DNA of 64,000 nt from Pseudobdellovibrionaceae bacterium (GTDB lineage Bacteria; Bdellovibrionota; Bdellovibrionia; Bdellovibrionales; Bdellovibrionaceae), in the NCBI GenBank assembly GCA_019637955.1, contig JAHBUS010000001.1, forward strand, positions 372,001 to 436,000, in the 5' to 3' direction. This document shows positions 58,265-64,000 of this stretch, one piece after another. A program made the position numbers and the translations under genes. The notes beneath the pieces are model-generated. The model ran no database searches, was not told the origin of the DNA, and saw only the letters and a program-made list of their open reading frames with translations. How positions within the stretch are numbered: position 1 is the stretch's first letter; each line of letters opens with the position of its first letter.

Positions 58265-59800
58265 TTATCGAGACACGGGCGGGTACACCAAACCCGCCCC
58301 GGGTCCGAGCGGCCAGCCGAGCGAAATCCAAACGAACAGCATCAACGACCACAGCACCAAAAATCCGAGCGAGTACGGAAGCATCAAGGCGATCACGGTG
58401 CCGACACGCGCTTTCGGGTCGTACTTGGCCGCAAAGGCCAAAATCAGCGGAAAGTACGACATCAAGGGCGAGACGATGTTGATCACCGAGTCGGCGATCC
58501 GGTACGAAGCCTGCGTGAGCTCGGGCGAAATCCCGAGCAACATGAACATCGGCACGAAAACCGGCGCCATCAACGCCCACTTGGCCGAGGCGCTGCCGAT
58601 AAAAATATCAAGCACGCACGTAAATAAAATAAAACCGATCATCAGCGGAATCGGACCGATCCCGGCCGTCTTAAACATCACCGAGCCGTGAACCGCCAAA
58701 ATCAGGCCCATGTTCGAGGCATTGAAAAGACTGATAAACTGAGCCGCGAAGAACACGAGCACCAGGTAGGGCGCCATGGTCGCCATCGACTCCTGCATCG
58801 CCTTGACGACGTCGTTCGTGTCTTTAAAAGTCTTGAGCGTGAGTCCGTACGCCAGGCCCGTCAGCGAAGCGAAGATAAAAATCACCGCCACCACGCCCTT
58901 GAGCACGGGTGAGTGCAAAACATCGTGCGAGTTGGGGTCGCGCAAGAACCCGTCTTCGGGAATCAAGCCCCCGAGCAGCACCAAGGCCAGCCCCAGAGCC
59001 ACGAGACCCGCATTTCGCAGTCCGCGCTTTTCCAAAGACGTGAGGCGCTCGAGCACCGGGTCTTGAACGTCGCCGCGATAAGGCCCCAAAAACGGAATCG
59101 TGACTTTGTTGGCGATCAAGGTGCCGGCGCCGACAATCAGCAGCGAGGACACGGCCATGAAGTAATAGTTCACGAGCGGATTGACGGTGTAGCCAGGATC
59201 CACGATGCGCGAGGCCTCTTGCGTGAGTCCCGCCAAAAGAGGATCGACGGCGCTGACTAAAAAGTTCGCCGCGTAACCGCCCGACACCCCGGCGAAACAA
59301 ATCGCCAACCCGGCCAGTGGGTTCAGCCCGGCGCTGTGAAAGGCCATCGCCGCGAGCGGAATCAACAGAACGTAGCCGATATCACCCGCGGTGTGCGACA
59401 AAATTCCCGCGACCAAAACCGCCGGCGTGAGCAGCGCGCGCGGCGAGCGCAAAACCACGCTGCGAATCAGCGCCGAAAGCAATCCGCTTTTCTCCGCCAG
59501 ACTGAATCCCAGCATCGCGACGAGCACCGAACCCAAGGGGGCAAACCCCGCGAAGTTTTTGACCATGTCCGAGATCATCAGGTGCAGGCCCACCACCGAC
59601 AAAAGATTGACCGGGGCAATCGGCGCCTGCGTGAGCGGGTGCACCGCCGAGGCGCCAAGCCAACTCACCAAGGCCGAGATCACCAAAATGATCGCGGTGG
59701 ACAGGAGGAAGAGGATGGCCGGGTGCGGAAGCGCGTTTCCGGCGCGTTCAATACCGGCGAGCGCGCGGGTCGCGAAATTTTGCGGTTTATCAATTTGCAT
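58265..59800 (-). CDS. AbgT-family transporter (p-aminobenzoyl-glutamate type)
   Basis: Inner-membrane transporter of 511 aa. AGIERAGNALPHPAILFLLSTA and LLSVVGLHLMISDMVKNFAGFAPLGSVLVAMLGFSLAEKSGL, in blocks, are the AbgT N-terminal motifs; SHTAGDIGYVLLIPLAAMAFHSAG and ASAKWALMAPVFVPMFMLLGISPELTQASYRI, in blocks, follow. E. coli AbgT imports p-aminobenzoyl-glutamate; relatives such as MtrF export sulfonamides. Substrate here is open. It lies tail to tail with the AHSA1 gene, 2 nt apart. Confidence 0.9.
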   Translation of the reverse strand: MQIDKPQNFATRALAGIERAGNALPHPAILFLLSTAIILVISALVSWLGASAVHPLTQAPIAPVNLLSVVGLHLMISDMVKNFAGFAPLGSVLVAMLGFSLAEKSGLLSALIRSVVLRSPRALLTPAVLVAGILSHTAGDIGYVLLIPLAAMAFHSAGLNPLAGLAICFAGVSGGYAANFLVSAVDPLLAGLTQEASRIVDPGYTVNPLVNYYFMAVSSLLIVGAGTLIANKVTIPFLGPYRGDVQDPVLERLTSLEKRGLRNAGLVALGLALVLLGGLIPEDGFLRDPNSHDVLHSPVLKGVVAVIFIFASLTGLAYGLTLKTFKDTNDVVKAMQESMATMAPYLVLVFFAAQFISLFNASNMGLILAVHGSVMFKTAGIGPIPLMIGFILFTCVLDIFIGSASAKWALMAPVFVPMFMLLGISPELTQASYRIADSVINIVSPLMSYFPLILAFAAKYDPKARVGTVIALMLPYSLGFLVLWSLMLFVWISLGWPLGPGAGLVYPPVSR

Positions 59801-59984
59801 GCCCTTTCATAGCGGATACCAAAACAGCGGCAAGTGAAAAACACCGCTTTGTCGAGAACTCTGGAATTTTATGAAGAAGACGCCCTGAGTCTCTTGAGGA
59901 CACTTCATTTTTCTTTATTGAATTTGTAAACGCGCTCAACAAATCAACGTCCAAGGCGTGCGATGCTCATGGCTGGAGGTGTCC

Positions 59985-60341
59985 ATGCTCACGTATATCG
60001 ATCGGCCCGAATCCAAAACTGTCGAACTGATCGTGAACGGAAAGGTCCTAAAGGACGACTACATCAAAACCGCTGAACATTTGCAGGAAAAAATTGGCGA
60101 ATGGGGACGCATCAACATTCTCGAACACATTCAAAATTACGACGGCTTTGAGATCAGCGCGTTTTGGAAGAACATGAAGTTCGCGGCCGAGCACCTCAAA
60201 GACATCGCCAAATGCGCGGTCGTCGCGGACGAAGCCTGGATCCGTGGCCTCACCGACGCCGCGGATCCGGTTGTCCCGATCGAGGTCAAGGCCTTTCCTC
60301 GCGAGCAGCTTCCGCTGGCCCGCGAATGGGTGCGCCAATAG
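59985..60341 (+). CDS. SpoIIAA-like (STAS-related) protein
   Basis: 118-aa single domain with the pattern of the SpoIIAA-like/PF11964 family: an N-terminal strand with SKTVELIVNGKVLKDDY, a helix (DYIKTAEHLQEKIGEWGR), the RINILEHIQNYDGFEISAFW strand-helix and a C-terminal AFPREQLPLAREWVRQ. Members bind lipid-like ligands or act as anti-sigma-factor antagonists; neither can be decided here. GGAGG lies 6 nt before the ATG at 59985. Convergent, end to end, with the ABC-F gene. Confidence 0.8.
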   Translation: MLTYIDRPESKTVELIVNGKVLKDDYIKTAEHLQEKIGEWGRINILEHIQNYDGFEISAFWKNMKFAAEHLKDIAKCAVVADEAWIRGLTDAADPVVPIEVKAFPREQLPLAREWVRQ

Positions 60342-61856
60342 TCACGCTTTTCGCAGTTCAAGCCGGTCGGTGATCCCCAGTTCGTCGGCAAAGGCGCGGT
60401 CGTGACTCACCAACAAAATGGCTCCCTTGAAATCTCGCAGGGCCTTCTCTAAAAGCCTGAGCCCTGCGAGATCCAGGTTGTTCGTCGGCTCATCAAGCAC
60501 GATCAACTCCGGAATTCGCGCGCCTAAGAACATCCGTGCCAGACTAGCCTTGAGCGTTTCTCCCCCGCTCAGCGCGCGGACCTTCTGAAACACCTGTTCA
60601 CCCGTGAACCCGTAAAACGCGAGCTCGTTCCGCAGCTCCACTTCGGCGAAGCGCGAGTTTTCTTGGACGTTTTGCAGGACCGACAACTCGGGGTTCAAAT
60701 CGCCGTAGCGTTGATCCAACGAACACACGTCTTTTGCCCGGAGTTCAAGACGGCCCGCCGAGTCTCCCGGAACGCGCTGTCCGAGAAGAAGCTTCAGCAG
60801 CGTGCTTTTGCCGGTCCCATTCGCCCCGCTCAACTGCCAGCGAGAGGGGCCGCTAATCTGAAACGTCAAAGGTTCGGGCCAAAGGGTCCGCTGAGCACCG
60901 TTAAAACGAAAGTTGAACGCCTCGGCCGCCGCCAACACTTTGCCGGCGGGAACGCGCGCGCCTTCAAAATCCAAACGCAGAAACGGATCGGTCTTAAGCT
61001 CACCCCAGGCTCCGTCCACCGCGCTTTCGGCCGCGCGCACGTTTTGCGATTCACGCACCTCGATTTTGCTCATGGTTTTTTGCGCGCGTCGTTTTCTGGC
61101 GCCCAAGAGAATTTTTGGGATCCCCGAGTCTTCGGCTTTGGCGGCCGCCACGCGCTGGCGCTTTTCTTGTCTTTGGATCTTGTCTTCGCGCTCACGGGCG
61201 GCGGTTTTTTCGGCCGCCTTGAGTTTCTCTAGATTTGATTCGGCGCCGGCGCGCTCATGCGCCCGCGCGCCTTCATAAAACTCAAAGTCCCCGCCGTACA
61301 GAGAAAGGCCTTGGTTCGACAGCTCGTAAATACGGTCCACTTCGGCTAGGACCTCACGGTCATGACTAATGATCAAAAGCCCCATGGGCGCCTCGCGCAC
61401 GAAGCGCAAAACCAAATCCCGACCCTCGCGGTCAAGGTCATTGGTCGGCTCATCCAAAATCAAGTACGCAGGCCCAACCGCCAACGCCTTGGCGAGCCTT
61501 GCCCGGACCCATTCGCCGCCGCTCAGTTCGACGAGGCGGCGCTCCAGATTCAACGGCGCGATCAAATCTTGAATGAGGCTGGCCACCGTTTCGGGAGGCT
61601 CCCAAACGTCGGCCAGGTATTCACCCAGCGTCTCGCCCCCGCGTTCAGCTTTTTGCGCCAAAATAATCACCCGCCCTTGGCTGATCACCCGGCCCTCGGT
61701 GGGCATCACCTCGCCCGCCAGAATTTTGGCGAGCGTGGTCTTGCCAACGCCGTTGGGGCCGACAAGGCCCGAAACGCCTTCGCCCAAGTTCGCGGATATG
61801 TTTTTAAATAAAGAACGTCCAGCCACCTCGTGGCCAATTCGATTTAAAGTCAGCAT
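60342..61856 (-). CDS. ABC-F family ATPase
   Basis: 504 aa soluble protein with two ABC modules and no membrane domain, the ABC-F pattern of translation factors and ribosome-protection proteins. Module 1: GLVGPNGVGKTTLAK, LSGGEWVRARLA, YLILDEPTNDLD. A basic helical linker (about 205-270) contains the EARKRRA-like GARKRRAQKTMSK. Module 2: LSGANGTGKSTLLK, LSGGETLKASLA, LIVLDEPTNNLD. The linker resembles that of proteobacterial resistance-type ABC-F proteins, but a housekeeping role is as likely. Confidence 0.9.
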   Translation of the reverse strand: MLTLNRIGHEVAGRSLFKNISANLGEGVSGLVGPNGVGKTTLAKILAGEVMPTEGRVISQGRVIILAQKAERGGETLGEYLADVWEPPETVASLIQDLIAPLNLERRLVELSGGEWVRARLAKALAVGPAYLILDEPTNDLDREGRDLVLRFVREAPMGLLIISHDREVLAEVDRIYELSNQGLSLYGGDFEFYEGARAHERAGAESNLEKLKAAEKTAAREREDKIQRQEKRQRVAAAKAEDSGIPKILLGARKRRAQKTMSKIEVRESQNVRAAESAVDGAWGELKTDPFLRLDFEGARVPAGKVLAAAEAFNFRFNGAQRTLWPEPLTFQISGPSRWQLSGANGTGKSTLLKLLLGQRVPGDSAGRLELRAKDVCSLDQRYGDLNPELSVLQNVQENSRFAEVELRNELAFYGFTGEQVFQKVRALSGGETLKASLARMFLGARIPELIVLDEPTNNLDLAGLRLLEKALRDFKGAILLVSHDRAFADELGITDRLELRKA

Positions 61857-62039
61857 GAATGTAAAACCTCTTCCGAGCCGGAAGGCCCGATGGAATCGTC
61901 TGAGAAAAAAAGAAAGAAGAAGGTCTTACGATTTGCGCATAGGTACGGATTTAGAGCCCGTCCTCCAATTGAAACACATTCTTTTGCGGGTTTCAAGACA
62001 GCCCTTGTCTTTGCGCGAGGCTGGTTTAAATTCGCGCTC

Positions 62040-62582
62040 ATGAACAACCCCCGCGATCTGGCCCTGAAACGCTTGATCCGACTTTTGCAAGACGCTCACG
62101 CCGGCGAGCTCGCCGCGTTTCATGCGTACGACGGCCATTTCAAATCCGTCCGCGATCCCAAAGAGAGACAAGAGATTAAAAAAATCCGCGATGAAGAATG
62201 GGAGCACCGGGAGTGCCTCGCACGCTTTCTGGGCGAGATCGGCGCGGCTCCCCGGCCAGCCCGGGAATTCAAAATGAAGTGCGTGGGTCTCACCATCGGT
62301 TTTCTGTGCCGCATTGGTGGATGGCTCATCCCGATGTACGGCGCGGGCAAGCTGGAGAGCGGCAACATTGTCGAATACGAAATCGCGGCCCGCTTGGCCT
62401 TCACGGCCGGCCGTCACGAGTGGATCTCGCCGCTTTTGCACATGGCCGAAGTCGAGTGGGACCACGAGATTTACTTTCGGCAAAAGTTCCTGAGCCACCC
62501 CTTGGGACGGTATCTGCCCATGTGGCCCCTGCCTCCGCCCCGAACTGAAATCCGCGCCAAGGGCCCGCAAGCACTTTCGTAA
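62040..62582 (+). CDS. Coq7-like di-iron hydroxylase family protein
   Basis: Ferritin-like four-helix protein of 180 aa. Metal ligands appear as AHAGELAAFHAY, EEWEHRECL (ExxH), NIVEYEIAARLAF and MAEVEWDHEIYF (ExxH), the carboxylate-bridged di-iron pattern of demethoxyubiquinone hydroxylases. A central hydrophobic stretch (VGLTIGFLCRIGGWLIPMYG) suits interfacial membrane binding. The ATG at 62040 matches the family start; the open frame reaches 150 nt further but is basic and unconserved. Could hydroxylate a quinone precursor. Confidence 0.82.
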   Translation: MNNPRDLALKRLIRLLQDAHAGELAAFHAYDGHFKSVRDPKERQEIKKIRDEEWEHRECLARFLGEIGAAPRPAREFKMKCVGLTIGFLCRIGGWLIPMYGAGKLESGNIVEYEIAARLAFTAGRHEWISPLLHMAEVEWDHEIYFRQKFLSHPLGRYLPMWPLPPPRTEIRAKGPQALS

Positions 62583-62674
62583 GATTCGCTTAATGAGAAC
62601 AAAAACGACGCTTTTATCGATTTGAGCAATAAGTCCTTTTTCGCGATAGTAGCGGAGTAGGAGAATTTGCAAAC

Positions 62675-63709
62675 ATGATCTTGTTTCCTTTTGCTGAATA
62701 CTGGTGGTTTTACCTTGGCTTCGTCGCTTTTGTTCTGGTGGTGCTCGCCCTGGACTTGGGCGTCTTTCATAAAAATGCCCATGAGGTCTCCTTCCGCGAA
62801 GCCTCCATTTGGACCACGGTTTGGATCAGCCTCGCGCTGGTCTTCAATCTTCTTTTCTATTACTACGCGCAGTGGAAGTTCTCGGTGGATCCACGCTACC
62901 TCGCGATTCCGGGGTGGGATCCGTCCGCGCAAGCCCAAAACGTGGCGCTCGAATTCTTAACCGGCTTCGTCGTCGAGAAATCGCTCGCCATCGACAACAT
63001 CTTTATCTTCGCGGTGGTGTTCGGCTACTTCGCGATTCCGAAGATGTATCAGCACCGGATTTTATTCTGGGGCATCTTGGGCGCGCTCATCTTTCGCGGG
63101 ATCTTCATCGCGCTCGGCTCAGTGCTGATGCGCTACGAATGGGTCGTGATCTTCTTCGGCGGTCTTTTGATCCTGACCGGGATCAAAATGTACTTCGCGG
63201 GAACCGAAGAAACCGATTTGAGCAAAAACTTTTTGATCAAGTGGATGCGCAAAGTGTTTCGCATTCATCCCAAAATTGAAGGCCAGCACTTTTTCCATAA
63301 AATCGATGGCCTGTGGTACGTGACGCCGCTCTTCATCGCGCTGATCTTCTTGGAGCTGAGTGACATCATCTTTGCCGTGGACTCGGTCCCCGCGATCTTC
63401 GCCCTGACCAAAGAGCCTTTGATCGTGTTCACGTCGAACATCTTTGCGATTTTGGGTCTGCGTTCGATGTACTTCATGCTCGCGGGCGTGATGGACCGTT
63501 TCGCCTACATCAAATACGGCTTGGCCTCGGTTCTGATCTTCGTGGGCTTGAAAATGGTGTACCTGAACCACGCGTTCGGCGGAAAGTTCCCGATCACCTG
63601 GTCTTTGGCCATCATCGCCGTGTTGATTGGTGGCTCGATCGTGGTTTCGATCCTGATCGACGCGCGAAATCGTAAACTCGAGAAGTTAAAAATCGACGCC
63701 GGCCACTAA
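62675..63709 (+). CDS. TerC/Alx-family membrane protein
   Basis: 344 aa, about nine membrane segments. FVLVVLALDLGVFHKNAHEVSFREA, GFVVEKSLAIDNIFIFAVVFGYFAIP and LELSDIIFAVDSVPAIFALTKEPLIVFTSNIFAILGLRSMYF, in blocks, hold the conserved acidic residues of the family. E. coli Alx and Bacillus homologues export manganese, and TerC members help load metalloproteins after secretion. No yybP-ykoY riboswitch is visible upstream. GGAG lies 8 nt before the start. Confidence 0.92.
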   Translation: MILFPFAEYWWFYLGFVAFVLVVLALDLGVFHKNAHEVSFREASIWTTVWISLALVFNLLFYYYAQWKFSVDPRYLAIPGWDPSAQAQNVALEFLTGFVVEKSLAIDNIFIFAVVFGYFAIPKMYQHRILFWGILGALIFRGIFIALGSVLMRYEWVVIFFGGLLILTGIKMYFAGTEETDLSKNFLIKWMRKVFRIHPKIEGQHFFHKIDGLWYVTPLFIALIFLELSDIIFAVDSVPAIFALTKEPLIVFTSNIFAILGLRSMYFMLAGVMDRFAYIKYGLASVLIFVGLKMVYLNHAFGGKFPITWSLAIIAVLIGGSIVVSILIDARNRKLEKLKIDAGH

Positions 63710-63728
63710 GCCCGTCTATCATGAAGGC

Positions 63729-64000
63729 ATGAAGTATCAGGCCTTCATTTTCGATCTCGACGGCACCCTTGTGGACTCGGCCCTTGATTTTCAGGCGCTG
63801 CGCTCAGAGCTGGGATTGAGTCCGAACGACCCGATCCTCGAATCCATCGCCGAGTGGACCGAGGAGCGCCGCGCTTGGGCTCACGACGTGATTCATCAAC
63901 ATGAGCGGCGCGGGGCCGAGGTTTCGACGCTCATTCCGGGCGTCGCCGAATTTTTGACCCTGATCGCTTCCCGCCAAAAACCGGTGGCCCTGTTCACCCG
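63729..64000 (+). CDS. HAD-superfamily phosphatase (phosphoglycolate-phosphatase-like), 3' end outside window
   Basis: Only the first 90 codons are present. MKYQAFIFDLDGTLVDSALDF is motif I (nucleophile Asp in FDLDGT) of Cof/Gph-type HAD phosphatases; the following helical cap region has ERRAWAHDVIHQHERRGAE, and the frame ends near VALFTR, where motif II (hhhT/S) begins. Start at the ATG 20 nt after the terC stop. Substrate unknown. Confidence 0.85.
   Translation, partial: MKYQAFIFDLDGTLVDSALDFQALRSELGLSPNDPILESIAEWTEERRAWAHDVIHQHERRGAEVSTLIPGVAEFLTLIASRQKPVALFT

Noticed and set aside
62583-62674. yybP-ykoY/PRE manganese riboswitch upstream of terC
   Set aside because: The 92-nt gap lacks the conserved loop sequences and is too short for the full aptamer.

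Overview
The window looks like a chromosomal segment of a moderately GC-rich Gram-negative bacterium of the Bdellovibrionota (Bdellovibrio-like) or a close deltaproteobacterial relative. This placement is inference. It rests on a Glt/Agl-like trans-envelope motor operon of the kind known from Myxococcus, a complete lipid A/BAM/Lol envelope gene set, many small secreted proteins and lipoproteins, PilZ proteins, and frequent GTG/TTG starts at overlapping gene junctions. I see no transposase, integrase, prophage gene or CRISPR array.

Layout. 1-13.1 kb (minus strand): one long envelope-biogenesis run of prfB-lolC-lolD, then bamA-skp-lpxA-Gfo/Idh-lpxB-lpxK-lpxL-like-DUF3108 lipoprotein-GT9. Most junctions overlap by 1-8 nt (29 nt at lpxK/lpxL). 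The oxidoreductase between lpxA and lpxB sits where gnnA sits in bacteria that make 2,3-diamino-glucose lipid A. 13.2-16.1 kb: ybeY and a 7TM-HD phosphohydrolase. 16.2-19.6 kb (plus): mazG, a family 17 glycosyltransferase and a membrane sulfatase-fold protein. 19.6-25 kb: a secreted caspase-fold candidate, then a MarR regulator divergent from a TolC-EmrA-EmrB efflux operon, with an inverted-repeat operator between them.

25.3-38.0 kb (plus) is the most notable region: a ten-gene operon encoding a vWA-domain lipoprotein, a GYF-PilZ protein, a TolQ/ExbB-like and two ExbD/TolR-like motor subunits, two very large TPR proteins, a 98-aa exported protein, an AgmX/PglI-type TonB-like protein, an outer-membrane barrel and a periplasmic coiled coil. 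It ends at a strong terminator. The parts match a proton-driven trans-envelope machine with a c-di-GMP input and a CglB-like surface adhesin. One ExbD-like subunit has lost its proton-carrying Asp.

38-48.6 kb is mostly housekeeping: a single-domain receiver, murJ, rpsT (TTG start), a PilZ protein, holA, lptE, a class V aminotransferase with a SerA-like dehydrogenase, an exported barrel-like protein, a CPA2 antiporter, an FKBP and a ClC exchanger. 48.6-51.6 kb holds a cupin protein, then a BlaI/BlaR1-like pair and two small exported proteins, with three matching BlaI-type operators. 51.6-64 kb holds an L,D-transpeptidase, an RRM protein, a SlyD-like PPIase with a zinc ribbon, a DUF1801 protein, a four-helix-bundle (23S rRNA IVP family) gene of atypical composition next to a dispersed palindrome, tRNA-Glu and tRNA-Lys, purA, several small exported proteins, an AHSA1 protein, an AbgT transporter, an ABC-F ATPase, a Coq7-like di-iron protein, TerC, and the start of a HAD phosphatase.
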